64,000 nucleotides of DNA. It comes from Seiridium cupressi (Eukaryota > Ascomycota > Sordariomycetes > Amphisphaeriales > Sporocadaceae). The number at the start of each line of letters is the position of its first letter. Within the stretch, counting starts at the first letter, position 1. The translations under genes and the position numbers were made by a program. Shown here in pieces: positions 1 through 11,805 of this stretch. The stretch spans positions 1 through 64,000 of the forward strand of contig JARVKI010000034.1 in assembly GCA_036674765.1 (NCBI GenBank), written 5' to 3'. The notes below the pieces were generated by a model. It ran no database searches and was not told the DNA's origin. It worked only from the letters and a program-made list of their open reading frames with translations.

Positions 1-23
1 ACACTCTCCCACACCACTTATCT

Positions 24-368
24 GTGTCTGTTTCTCCCTCGTTCCTCTTTGTTTTGTGTTTTTCCCACTTTGTTTTGGTTCTGCCTCTACTCCGTGCCAG
101 TCTCTCTTTGTTTTTGTATCCCCCCCCCCCCCCCCCCCCCCCCCCCATCGAGACCTCCACGCATATCATCACGGTCCCGGACAACTGGAGTGTCATTACC
201 GTCGCGTCCATGGTGACTCTCATACATGGTGCTGCCGACGTGACAGCCGCGGGACCATCCTCTACTACCAGTTACTCCGGGAATTCTAGCGCGGCTAACC
301 TCACACCAGGAGAAGGGTAGTTCTAATGCGACGGTTTATTGGGCGGCTGGATTGATTGTGGATATGTT
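24..368 (+). other. Doubtful Ser/Thr-rich ORF fragment, frameshifted, next to a poly-C tract
   Basis: An open frame reads through the C27 run as poly-proline and then gives a Ser/Thr/Asn-rich stretch with possible N-glycosylation sites (NSS, NLT). It stops at 318-320. One base along, at the GGG of 315-317, the reading continues for about 27 codons with another N-glycosylation site (NAT) and a moderately hydrophobic tail, to a TAA at 366-368. This could be the frameshifted 3' end of a secreted or GPI-type protein whose 5' part lies left of the window. I recognise no family, and the frame may be chance. Confidence 0.18.
120..146. repeat. Uninterrupted C27 homopolymer
   Basis: Twenty-seven consecutive C residues, flanked by a T-rich pyrimidine stretch on the left. 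No other homopolymer in the window is close to this length. It could form G-quadruplex or i-motif structures, or could mark an uncertain base count in the assembly. Confidence 0.95.
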
Positions 369-818
369 CATGCACAGCGGCCTTGTTAGTGTTATGTAAG
401 TGGCAGCCTTGGTGTGATCAAGACTGTTTAGTTGCCGATCGAGTCGCGAAACACGTGCTTCTCAAAGTCCGTTCAGATATTATACATACATAAAGTAGGT
501 TTCAATAAGCTGATAGTCTCACTCGTTATGCTGCCATGTCAGAGTAGATATCGACAGTGGAAGCCGAGCCGTCAGATAACAATAAAGCATTGCTTTGTTT
601 TGGATCTTGACGGGTCGTTTCTTCGAATCAAAGGCGTTTCAGCTCCACTCGGGCCTGTGTAATAGTCAGAGTGATGTTAATGGCTCAGACATAGTCAATC
701 AAGATACAGTCTGAAAAAAGACGAAAAGTAAGAATGGTGCTGATTTAGTCGGATGGCGAGGTTCTTTATGAGTGCGAGAACTTTCATGAATGAGCGGGAT
801 CTACCTATGGTGACTGTA
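369..818. other. Intergenic, nothing recognised
   Basis: About 450 bases between the doubtful left-edge fragment and the 3' end of the FAD oxidase. Open frames are short and show no family features. Confidence 0.6.
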
Positions 819-2631
819 TTATTCACCAGGGATCTTGTGCCCAGTCTTGCGTAGCTTCTGGAAAACCTGATCCGGATCATATTTGAGCGAAGCCGCCCTG
901 ATCTTTTCGGTGGCATAAGTCGCGATTGGTTCCTGGAACGCGCCGTGAGCATAGTTCAGAAACTGCCAGTCTCAGTTGATGTCTAGAGATGTGGCATAGG
1001 CATCCACCTCGTCAACCCACTGTCTCATGATTGGCAGCGCGATGGCGGCGTTGTCGGACCCATTGATCGCAAGACTGGCCAGAAACAGAACGCCGTTCTC
1101 CCCACCCGACTTTTCTTCGAGGTTCATGACGTTGCCACCGTTGGCGTTGCCGTGCTCGATCATGGCCTGTGTGAGCGGGAATGCTGAACACAGCGTGATG
1201 AGAGCGCTGTCGTTGCTGACCAACCCGGCCAAAGTGCCTGCGATTAGCTCTTCGTGCTTATCCGCGGCATACTTGATGATTCGTCTGGTGAAATGTGTTA
1301 GCCTTGATATGTCAAAGGCGCGGATTGGTGGGGGACTTACGCATCGTTTTTGTAAGCGCTGGTGATCCAGATGTTCCTGCGGTAGTGTTAGTGACCGATG
1401 AACTATCCGCGAGTAGGTGGACGGCATAAACCGCAATTGGATAGGTAGAGTCTTACTGGAGTCCATCTGGCTGACCTGCATCAAACTCGGCGGTAATCTC
1501 CTCCATAGGCGCCGATCGCAATGAAGTATCAATGATACCGGTGGTGTTGAAGTAGCGGTCATAGGCGGATGGGTATGCGATGTTGAGAGTGTTGTCCATT
1601 GCAACCTGCACGATCAGTGATCTTGCTAAGACATTGTCAGTGACCTGTATGCAGCAGTTGGAGATAAACACAACGTACAAGAGTGAGTGTAAACCCAGTA
1701 CAACATAGTGGAGCTGTTCTTGTCCAAGTAGTTGTTCTCAGTGAAGTCTACGTAGGAGCCTATCAAGTCGTCGGCTGCGCTGAGTTCGTACTGGGCAATG
1801 CCACCCCAGATGTTTGGATTCTCTGGATCGGGGAACTCAATGACATACATGTCGAACCGAGTGACGAGACCAAAGTTGCCGGATCCACCCTTGAGAGCTT
1901 GCCACAGATCATTATTCTCATCAATGTTGGCGTTGATCACAGTACCATTGTACAGGACGACTTCGAAGTTCTTGATGTTGTCGCAGGCCCATCCGTGGGA
2001 GGTTGAGTGAAAAGAATTGCCGCCACCCGTAATGAAACCAGCTGTACCGACACCACCAGCACGACCGCCGGTAACGGTGACTCCACTATACAAATCAATA
2101 TTGTCGACAGGAAACCGTGGTGAATGTGACTCACTAGGGCTCGAGTTTCTCGTATACGGTCTGCCACGGAGTACCAGGAGGGACTGAGGCGATCTTATTG
2201 TCCGCATCGTATGTCGTAGTATTCACGTATCCGAAGTCAATCGTAACTCCATCGTGAATACTGTTACCACCAGCGAGGTGAGCATGGCCGCCGCTCTTGA
2301 TACCAAAGGGGCATTCGTTGGCCGCCAACGTCTGAATCACGATCGAGGTGTCGTTGGTATCTTCTGGCAGGACGAAGCACCACGGATGCAGTTGAGCCGT
2401 AGCAGACCAGATCGCCTCGATACGCTCGTCGTAGGCGGTTGAGTTGGGATAGAAAACCTGGCCGGGGAGTGCAGAGGCCAGAGCGCCGCACTGGTATCTG
2501 TGTTAGATGTACTGATAGATCGGCTTGGGAACATGATGACTGACACAACTGGCGCCTGTACGCGTGCAGAGAGCATTGGCTGCAGTGACAGAAGCGAAAA
2601 CAACCGCGGCCGGTTTCATGTTGATATTCAT
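819..2631 (-). pseudogene. Secreted FAD-linked oxidase, berberine-bridge-like, with an in-frame stop
   Basis: Six exons can be joined: 2631-2545, 2490-2135, 2085-1679, 1625-1457, 1376-1341 and 1284-819. They give exactly 507 codons. The start at 2631 opens a signal peptide (MNINMKPAAVVFASVTAANA). A PCMH-type FAD-binding domain follows, with IKSGGHAHLAGG, the glycine-rich TGGRAGGVGTAGFITGGGNS and LKGGSGNFG. The C-terminal BBE segment has NYAHGAF and ASLKYDPDQVFQKL. Relatives oxidise sugars or secondary metabolites outside the cell or in the secretory path. Codon 456 is TGA (972-974). The frame beyond it stays open and family-like for 50 codons to TAA at 819-821. The stop therefore removes the conserved BBE tail that normally packs near the flavin. 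It may be a CGA-to-TGA nonsense change or a sequence error. A 45-nt in-frame intron covering it is possible but lacks a good branch site. The substrate is unknown. Confidence 0.8.
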
Positions 2632-4191
2632 GATGACCCCTATGTAGCACACAAGCCAAGGGTGTGGGTGCATGCACGATGGGCGAAGGTGCAGTGCAAC
2701 CAGTCTGTAGAGGAACGGTTGATGGTGCAGCGCCAAGAACGAAGACCAAGCCAACGCAGTGCTTTGGTTCCAGAGGAGAGAGAAGAAGAAGAGAAATACT
2801 GTAGATCGCTCAGGATGGTATTTTATGCCTTCAAAACTTAATCACTATAGTACTAGGACGAATGCTTACCAGCATCAACATTGCATAACATAGACAAGAT
2901 CCAGCAGGTATTTACGGGTCGAGGGTACGCGAAAACAGGCAAATGAATGGATGCAGTCAATCTCGCTGAACCCTCCTTACTATCGAAATATGCAAGCACG
3001 GAATCATTGGCCGAAGCCACCTTATCAGTCTACCGAGACAAATCTATCAGGCCGTCGGGCCGTCTACTCACCTCCCCGGCTTCCCTCCCCCCTGCGACTG
3101 TCCCGTGCGATATGGTTGGCTCAAGATCAGGTTATGTACATGTATCCACCGCGCCCGGAAAATCAGATTCGACATCGGTGATTCGTAACAAAGCATTGCC
3201 AACGATCTTTTTGCACCCTATTCTTCAACTCCATTCGAGGCAGTGTAGAAGTCTTGGCGGCAGGGTTATGCGAATTCTGTACCGAAATTCTCTCAATGCT
3301 GTTGCGCTCGGGTTTTGATCCTTTCTAACAGACAAGGGCCCTAAAGCTTGATGGGCTTAGGTTGATCTACATAGTAATGTTACAGTCTTTCCAGAGTGAC
3401 CGTTACAACCTCCGGGGATGGTTTAGCGGAGCGGTTCCACAGCCCCGGTGTTCAAGCAAACAAGCAAGCAAACCAGGCAAACAAACAACAATCGACAGAG
3501 AGGGTAGCAGGCCTTGTTATCGCCCAATAGGAACTATCCGTGTGATGGAGCCCTGAGTTTTTGGCCCTGGTCACTTTTTGTTCTCCGAGGGCCGTGGGGG
3601 TGACTGGTCTCGGGGGCGCGGTGGATGCAAAGCAGACCATGATATAGCATTTACGATTATGTTCATGATGGAGATCAGCATCATCCTCATTCTCGTTATA
3701 ATATACTGCTTCGAGGGTGGGGATGTTGAGTAGCCAAGATAGCCTCATATACTAGACTCAAAGTGGTTGGGTGGGCTTTTGAAAACGGCTTTTCTCAGAT
3801 CAAATATGGAGTCAGATCCACATCACGACGGGTCCTGCCGCGGCTCAATGAGGTCCACCTTGGCGGCCATGGCAAAGCGAGAGACAGGCAACATAATCGA
3901 AACACAAACTCAATGTCAAGCGAAATTGTGGTTTTCGCCGTTAAACACGGTATGGTCTAAAGCTTTTTTAGTATGTCCTCTCAGCAGTGGCCCAGATAGA
4001 ATTCTAAAATGGGCCGCGTCACCTCAGATTCACTATGTAGTTGTTGCTGATAATCCCGGTACTATAACCAGGGTGAAGCGCATCGTCGCGGAAAACCAGA
4101 GTCTATAATAGCCATGTAGATCTATCCTCCGACAATACAGTCATTTTCGTGGTTTCTATTTCTTCAGTCAGCGTTCAGAGGATATTCCCAT
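2632..4191. other. Intergenic region between divergent genes
   Basis: This segment lies upstream of both the FAD oxidase (minus) and the rhodopsin-domain gene (plus), so it must carry both promoters. The frames of up to 123 codons show no domain features. A low-complexity patch of CAAG/CAAA units lies near 3460-3490. I see no RNA gene. Confidence 0.6.
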
Positions 4192-5681
4192 ATGTCAGGG
4201 TGTCCAGTTGTCAATGGTGTTGAGGTTCTTCTCGCTCTACCTGAAGGTTATGTGGTGGACTTGGCCAATCCCCAGAGGAAGGGAGAGCATGGAGCTTATT
4301 GGGCCTACGGTATTGGCACTTTTCTCGCAGTGCTCTTTGTAGGGCAACGACTCTTCACCAGAGTGTTCATCGGAAACGGCCTGCAAATTGATGATGGTAA
4401 GCTCAAGGCCACTCTTCAGTGACATACTGCTAAGTTTAACTTTTCAGGATTCGTAGTTCTTCCCATGGTGGGTCTGACGACGGCAAAGCACCGAGACTCA
4501 AGGTAGTCGCTGATACTATTCTTGCTAGATCTGTTCCCCAGTCACACAAATCATTTTGATATGTAAGTGCATCGCCGGCAACATAAAAAGGCAGCCAAGA
4601 CTTACTGCTGTGAAGATGAATTTGCTGCGGGAATTGAAGGTATACATGGATGGGAATTGACCATAGAAAAGTACAAGATTTACCTACTTGTGAGCTCTCG
4701 ACGATCATCTTTGCCCACATTGCTACTTCTACTAACATTAACAAGCTATCATGGATTGGACCATGGATCTATGTACTTTGTGGCAGTTTCGCCAAACTGT
4801 CCCTCTTGGTGGTCTACTTGCGATTATCTCCCGGAGGATGGTTCCTGACATGGTCGTGGGTTGCCGTTGGAGGAGTTGTCGTCCATACAATCGTTCTAGT
4901 GTTCTTGATGATCTTTACTTGCAACCCAGTCCCCAAGAGTTGGGACATTACGATGCCGGTCACTGAGGGCTCTTGCATCAACGCCGTGGCTCTCTACTTT
5001 GCTACTGCCATCGCGAATATTACTACAGACATAATGGTCATGGTTCTCCCGATTACTCTGATCTTGAAGCTGCAGATGCCTAAATGGCAAAAGATCGGTG
5101 TGATGGCCGTGTTTCCCTTCGCCTCAGCGTACGCTACCTCCCCCTTGCGACGATGGAAAAGGACCAGCTAACAAAGGGCCTGATAGCACTGGTGTAACAT
5201 CAATTATCCGATGCGCCGCACTCCCAGCCCTCCTCGGCAACGACGACCAAACCTGGGCTGTTTCTCAGGCGAGTCTGTGGGCGTAAGTACCTGGCGAGCA
5301 ATGACGCACGAACCAAAAGCTAATCTCTGGTTGGACAGGATCATTGAATCCAATTTGGTTATTATTTGCGCGTCTATGACAACCTTGAAGAAGTTCTTCA
5401 GCTACATTGCTCCAGGCATGATGCTAGGCTCCTCGGCCGCGAAATCATCGCAAAACCCGACCTGCAACCCGCCGACCATATCAAAGCTTTCCTCGAGACG
5501 GCCCAACCGATATGCCGACTTTGGTGATAGTACTGAGTTATACCCAATTGGAAACCAGACGGAGGTGTTTGCGGGTCGGAGCGACCGCAGCGAGACTGGC
5601 TTATGGGATACGAATAGCAGGTTGGAAGATAATACTAGTGAGAAAGGAATTATACGGACAACGGCTGTGAAGGTCAGCTAG
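4192..5681 (+). CDS. Fungal rhodopsin-domain integral membrane protein (SAT/PTH11-like)
   Basis: Seven exons (4192-4396, 4448-4467, 4529-4562, 4616-4689, 4746-5128, 5187-5282, 5339-5681) join to 385 codons with clean GT-AG introns of 51-61 nt. The product has about seven hydrophobic helices: GTFLAVLFVGQRLFTRVF, the GFVVLPM segment, WIYVLCGSFAKLSLLVVYLR, VVVHTIVLVFLMIFTCNP, a helix after the conserved GSCINAVALYFATA, and two more. The Lys-Leu-Ser-Leu-Leu-x-x-Tyr-Leu-Arg motif and the CNPVPKSWD loop are typical of the fungal rhodopsin-like membrane domain family. These proteins sit in the plasma membrane and are often treated as putative receptors; few have a known ligand. The last 110 residues are a hydrophilic cytosolic tail. 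No lesions are seen. Confidence 0.85.
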
Positions 5682-7724
5682 GTGCTTTCAAAAATGAGAG
5701 TAGCTACAATTAGTTCCTTAAACTCGAACATGTTATTTGGCGGTCATAGGCGATTTATTGAGTGTGATAGTTGATCAACTGCTTTCCGTACACAAAACGA
5801 ACTCATGTTGTCTTCCTAATATGTGCCCTGCACATGCTACTGGACCTTGGCACGCCTATTGATTCTCTTAACTCAGCTTTGATGACTTGCGGAAGCTAGG
5901 TCTGGTCTAAGTTGTTAATGTATCTAAGCTAGACTAGCATAAGCGGATGTGCGCACTATGGCCTGGCAAGTTATAGCGCCGCCAACGGTGTTCATATAAA
6001 TATAGCGCGCACTAAAAAGCCGTGTTCTTGATGCATGGAATATAAACAATATCAGCTGTCGTCAGATATGATCGCCGATTGCTTCTTCGAACGAAGACGT
6101 CCCATAATTGACCTTGGCCTAACCAGACGGTTGTCAATTTATGCTAAATTACACGATAGTGTCGATTTCCTTTAAAATTAACTTCCTTACCTCAACTAGC
6201 TTTAAAAGTCTCGTGGCACCTAGACTGATTGAACCATCCTTTACTAAAGCTTCTGTGTTTCATCATTACAAGTTTTCTGATTGCCTTTGGGGCAAGTAAT
6301 ATTCTTCGATTTTATTTCGCAGCTACCCAGAGTATGCATGGAGCGCTCTGCGCTTTCTGGTGACATGATTTTATAAGGGATGACGAGTCTGTCATATATT
6401 TTATGACATACGACCTTATAAGTCATTGACACATGTCTGCGCCTGAAATGGCGTGATATTAATACGCCCCATTTGTGTTGTATCTGAAAATTCAAGGGGT
6501 ATACCCTCGGGGAAACGACTCAAGATATGAACACAAGAGATTCTGAATGGATAACTGCATTATATCTTGGCAGCATTCGAACGCTACTTATTGGCGCAAA
6601 CTCAGAATCTGCTTTTACACCGCAGGCTTGAGACGTAGTCCAGGGCTTGCGACCAGAACGTAGCTATAAGTAGGACTGTGGAGGGATATACTGGGTTACG
6701 GTACAAAACAATAACATTTGTTACCGGCACTATGTGGTGCAGTGGTTGTTATAACAGCTTACAGCTCCCAGTGGGCACCAAAAGGGGAAGGGGAGTAAAG
6801 GCCCCGTCAGGTTTTATAACAACCTCTGTAGCACACAGTGCAGGCAAGAAATGTTTTGTGTGTTTTGTACCGTATCCTATTATACCCCCCACAGAGTTAT
6901 GCTGTTTCAGTGCGAACCTAACCCAGTCAGAGATTGGCCTGCTACGCCTCATGAATGTACAAAAACCAATCAATTATAGTATAACCTCAGATTTTCGACC
7001 TTTTTCGCGTTCGAGGGTCGCCTAGTAATCTTGCACCACCCACGCAAGAGAGCGACCCAGTCTCTACTTAGCGCCCCTTACAATCGTTACAGCTACCGAC
7101 AGCCTCCAAAAATGATAATAAGGAGATGGTGCTCTCTGCCAGCCAGTTTGCGCACGGCCTTTCGTTCAGTTCCACCTCATAGTAGTAACTAGCATACTCT
7201 TTTCAGCTCAAGTTTTCTCATCGTGGGACCTGCAACATTGGCAACGCTGTGCTCGTGTGCTTTTACCCCTTCGGACATTTTATGGGCTGTGCGGTGTTAA
7301 GGTTGGATGGAGGCAGTGCAGTGGATCTCTCGCTGGGCAGTTATTGGCCTCATATTGATGCTTGTCGCTGCTAGCCACGGGAGTCACAAATGGACGAGCG
7401 TTCTAGGATCTGGTATTTCGTGAATCTTTTCCCTTCAAGCAAAAACATGAGGACATTGCAGGCTCTACCACTGATAGTTTGCGCTTCACCTGTGACTGTA
7501 GAACATTTTCTTGTAAATGCCCCACTGCTCCCAAAGGCCTCAAAACGCCACGGGTGGCTGAGCAAACAGGAACACATCAGCAGGCAGGCAGACAGGCAGG
7601 CAGGCTGCGGCATGCATGAATGGTACCTCAACACATTCGTCGCGCGCCGTTCTTGCGAAGATCCCTTCCTTGGATACCGGCCTGGCCATCTACTCGAGAG
7701 AGTCATCGTGTTCCTGCTCACGCG
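5682..7724. other. AT-rich intergenic region containing a MITE-like element
   Basis: No credible coding frame is present. The longest frame, 6678-7025, runs through the inverted-repeat element at 6674-6897 and is not a gene. The right end must hold the promoter of the SNF2 ATPase. A GCAG/GCAGACAG low-complexity patch lies near 7580-7610. Confidence 0.6.
6674..6897. mobile_element. Fold-back MITE-like element, about 220 bp
   Basis: The left end (from about 6674) and the reverse complement of the right end (to about 6897) share an imperfect inverted repeat. Both carry CTGTGG then GGG, followed by TACGGTACAAAACA, then ACATTT and a CC. The match resumes further in: TGTGGTGCAG/GGTTGTTATAAC on the left pairs with the complement of GTTTTATAACAACC/TGTAGCACACA on the right. 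The arms are therefore about 85-90 nt around a short loop near 6770-6800. A TA lies just outside each end (6671-6672 and 6898-6899), as expected for Tc1/mariner-type insertion. There is no transposase, so it would move only in trans. Confidence 0.6.
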
Positions 7725-10700
7725 ATGGAGTCAATAACGAAGGTGAATGGCAGGAAGACACCTGCGCTGGACGACACTGAAACAGAGCCTGCTGCAAAAA
7801 GGCTGTGCTTGGAGCGTCCCGACTATGCCTACCATGGAGAAGAGGCCGCCATACCCTACTGGATTCCCACCAGCCACGAGACGAATCCCGTATTTACCTC
7901 CAACCTGATGGATATGGAACTTGGCCACTTTTCCGGATCTAGTTTGCCTGACCAGCTACCTACATGTAATTACAGCAACTCAAGCACAACATTTCCCAAC
8001 AGCGCAGATGTTTCTCTTCGGACAGACACTTTTGGGCAACATTATAACAATGATACAACATGGCAGTCTTCAACCTACAGTTCATTTGCAGATATATCAA
8101 CCAATCCAAACAACATTTACGGAGAGTCTAGTAACAGTATACCTACTACGAATATATGGGATGCGACGCAGGGCATGGATCCAATGAACTTCAACTACGT
8201 CGACAATATCTTGAACTTTGGGAGAATTCCGGGTGACAGCATGAACAATATCTCCGCGCTCATGCCTCAGATTTCCTTTCCTCTCTTGGAAGAAGGAATA
8301 CATGACAGTTTCCAGATGCCCACCTCAGGTTGGCAGTCTTCAGAAACTCAGTCTAACCGATTTACCGATGGCATCACTCTTTGCTCTTCCGACTTTCTTG
8401 AAGTGATTAAATCTCCTAGCTCCACAACAACGGTCACATCAGCCAGCCCAGCCCAGACGCAGAAAATAATCGTTGACGAGCAGACTTCTGAGACAGAAGA
8501 TCCTCTCAAATACGATACCTGCTTTGGAGTCGTGAGTCAAACTTTCCAATCGTACGATATTGCAGGCGGTATTAACCTGATGATGGATAGATCGTGGCAA
8601 CTCCTAGTAGCTCCCTGAAGAGCGAATCACATCCGGAAAGATCTTCAGTTACCATCAAGTATTCCGGGGACATGATGAAACTTTATTCCAAAGAAACAGA
8701 TACGTACGCGGGAATACTTATTATACCTGCTCTGTGCAAGCTTTTTCGGGCTTTCCAAGTTCACTTAGAAGCTACTCTCATCCTAGCCAAGGGGTCGTTG
8801 AGCTCAACAGGCAAATCGAGGAAGAAGCCACATCAATCAAGGCCAAGCACCGAAAAGCACTCCGTGCGTGTTGTCGTCTATGGTGTGAGCAGTGAGAAAG
8901 ATGAAGTTGGCCGCTTTCTCTCTAATGCTGATTTGCACCTTCAGCATCCTCTGGCTACGGAGTGCGACTGCCAGGCAGAATACGACAATCCGCACTATCT
9001 TGTCCGTCCAGGAGCTTCGATGCCGGAGTTAGAAGACTTGTCTTTAGACGAGGCCGATCAAGGAACCAAAGACCAAGCTGATAACGTGATGGAAGAGACG
9101 ATGAAGAGTCGTGTTCTGCATGTGTTCGATTTAGCTGACGCTCTGCAGTATTCTACGGCTGTAGAACCAAGCCCTAAACTGCAGTCACCCTTAATGGAGT
9201 AAGAGCCACTTTTATTATTACGAATTTTCATGAGTGGAAAATTAACGCGAATATAGACATCAGCTCAAAGCCCTGGCCATGATGGTAGACAAGGAAAGCG
9301 AGATTGTGGAAAAACCCCGAGTTTCCTTCAATTTGGGTTTCCATGCCTCTAAAAGGAAATGCTAACCGGTAAGCCCCCATGCCCTTTTAGATAAGTTTTG
9401 GCCAAATATGAATCTTGGGTTGAATAATCTCGCTAGGTATCGCCATATCATCACTGCAAGGTTGAAAACAGCCCGCGATCAATCGCTGGTGGGATACTCG
9501 CTGACGTGAGCCCATCAAAAACGAGATGTTGCAGTACTGCTACTGATACCATAACGTGTTGTAGGATATGGGTTTGGGGAAAACTTTGAGCATCCTGGCC
9601 TTGATATGTTCTTCCCTCGACAGAAACCCTACCAAATATTCTCTTTCTGAGATGAATATCAATCACTCCACGTTGATTGTAACTCCTATGTCAAGTACTG
9701 ATGCCCATTTCCTGAAAAGGAGTTTGTATCATCCTCGAACTCCCTTATGGCAAGTTTAGCTGACTGATTAAGCACTTTATGGATGGCAACAGCAAATCGC
9801 TAGGTATAAATCCATCAAATTTTGAAGCATGAGGTTAAAACTAATATATACAGGCATGTCCGACGCGGCCAAATGAAGACTGTCGTATATCACGGACCTA
9901 ATACACAGCGTTTGTCTGCAGCTTTCCAGGATGCAGCGATTGTTCTGACAACATACGAAACATTAAGGATGGAATCTCAAGCAACTAAAAGCTGTTTGTA
10001 CTCCAATACTTGGCATCGTCTTGTCCTGGATGAAGGTCTGTCTTCACTTTCAGCCTCTCATATCACATTTCTTGTTTCTAATAGGGACATTTAGCGCACC
10101 ACATCCGAAACCGGAATTCACTGCTTTCCGATGCCACATGCAAAGTTCAAGCCCGATACAGATGGTGTTTAACTGGCACACCAATTCATAATGCGCTAGA
10201 CGACTACGGCGCTCTGTTGTCTTTCTTGAGGGTTCCGTCATTTGTAGAGAAGAAGCAGTTCGATTACTGGATCGCACAGCCCCTCAAAAGGCAGACGCTG
10301 CTGACTCTGGAAAGATTGCAGGACTTGGTGAAGGCTACATGTCTTCGCCGCAGGAAAAGCGCTATGGGTGTCTCCTTCCAACTTCCCCAGCGGGTCGAGA
10401 GGGTAGAGTCCGTGACGCTGCGCCAAGACGAGAGAGACCTATACACATTCTTTGAGGCGAAACTTGGCGCTATTTTACAGGAAAGCACTGTGTCAAGCCT
10501 CCAGGATACTAGGAAGCCAGAAACGACCAAAACCCCAGGTGTCTTGACGTTTATCACCTTCTTGCGACGCATTTGTGATCACGGCACGGACCTCCTCCCA
10601 GCATCAGCGATCGAGGCATGGAGCCGGCGAGACACCGATGGTAAATTTGGTGGTGTGATGGATGGTTGGGCATCAATGCAAAGCTACGAGGACAGATGCG

Positions 10701-11721
10701 AAATTTGCGGAGAAGACCTCGAAACACTTGAAGTTCTCAACCCTAGAGCGACTAGCAAGTCCCGCAGGCGTCTCATGTGCGAACCTTGTGCTATTTCAAC
10801 AAGTAAAGAGCAAGGCGAGAATAAGGGATCTGCGCCGCGGGTAAAGTCTAAGATTCTCTCTCTTGCCCCTCCCAAGGCATCTGAAATGGCCATTAGTCCT
10901 TCCTCAAAGGTCTGCGCTTTGTTGAAGAATTTACATGTCGAACAAGCAGCCAAGGGAAGCATAGCACCGCCCATAAAAAGGTAGGCCACGTCCGATTGTT
11001 AAAGCACCAGGCGAGTCGTGATACTAATTCATGCCGATGTTAGCGTCGTATTTACGTCCTGGGCCGAGATGATAGACTTGATAGAAATTGGACTCCGCTC
11101 TGACAGTTTCAGTTGGGTGCGTGTTGATGGCAAGACAAGCTTAAAATCGCGTAACGAAGCGGTGAGGCGATTCAACGAGGATCCTCATTGTACCGTCATG
11201 GTAGCAAGCATTGGCAGCGCAGGAGAAGGGTAAGCAAGAATGGCCTCGATGGGACAACTTACTTGGACGACTAAATTGATACTAACTTTATGTTGTCTTT
11301 TGAAGAGTCGATTTTACGGTTACCAATCATGTACATATCATCGAGCCACATTGGAACCCTATGACTGAAGCACAGGCCGTAGACCGAGTCCATCGGATCG
11401 GACAGACAAGACCCGTTACAGTCACGAAGTACATAGTGTCAAATACGGTTGAAACGGTACGTACCCCTTCATCTCAGAACTATGCAACATGTTCTTGATA
11501 GTTTCTCTTCGTACGGACAACGCCTTCTGATGAGACAACAGTATATTCAATGGGTCCAGAAAGATAAGCTCAGACTCATCGCCCAATCTATAGACTTCGT
11601 GGCAAGCACAACGGAAATCGAGTCGCAGAGATGGAATGTAAGTCTTCTAAGATTGTACGTATATGTGTCCAGTGTTAGCTTATCGTCACTACAGAAACTT
11701 CATAAGTTCTTGAACATATAG
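7725..11721 (+). CDS. SNF2-family DNA-dependent ATPase, HLTF/RAD5-like, with two single-base shifts
   Basis: Twelve exons (starting 7725, 8591, 9257, 9437, 9565, 9773, 9854, 10095, 11044, 11306, 11542, 11695) total about 1,095 codons. The ATG at 7725 starts the frame that continues into the domain; the frame upstream of it lacks family features. An acidic/Ser-rich N-terminus is followed by a HIRAN-like region (SVRVVVYG... NPHYLVRPG). The SNF2 motor has Walker A DMGLGKT, DEAH box [15 protein letters not shown], and C-terminal motif [17 protein letters not shown] degenerate Cys-rich finger (CEICGEDL... LMCEPC) sits in the RING position. The motor translocates on DNA in repair or chromatin roles. 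Between Walker A and the upstream HQLKALAMM motif, the family-like frame needs one base skipped near 9318 and one gained near 9455-9475. The uncorrected frame meets TAA at 9362-9364. The gene may be damaged, or rescued by an alternative donor. Confidence 0.85.
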
Positions 11722-11805
11722 ATGCAATAGGCAATGTAGCCACATAACAGTCTTTCATGGACATAGATAGAACTACAACTGCTAGAGCAGACCTTATCTT
11801 ATATG
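11722..11805. other. Convergent 3' junction
   Basis: Only 84 bases separate the stop codons of the SNF2 ATPase (plus) and the NLR (minus). The two 3' untranslated regions almost certainly overlap in antisense. Confidence 0.7.

Noticed and set aside
6678..7025. 115-codon plus-strand frame
   Set aside because: It begins with GTG and runs through the hairpin element, so the open frame is a by-product of the repeat.
10030..10100. Apparent third frameshift in the SNF2 ATPase at the DEAH box
   Set aside because: Using the acceptor TTTAG at 10094 instead of the AG at 10083 gives a clean VLDEAHHIRNR joint, so no lesion is needed.
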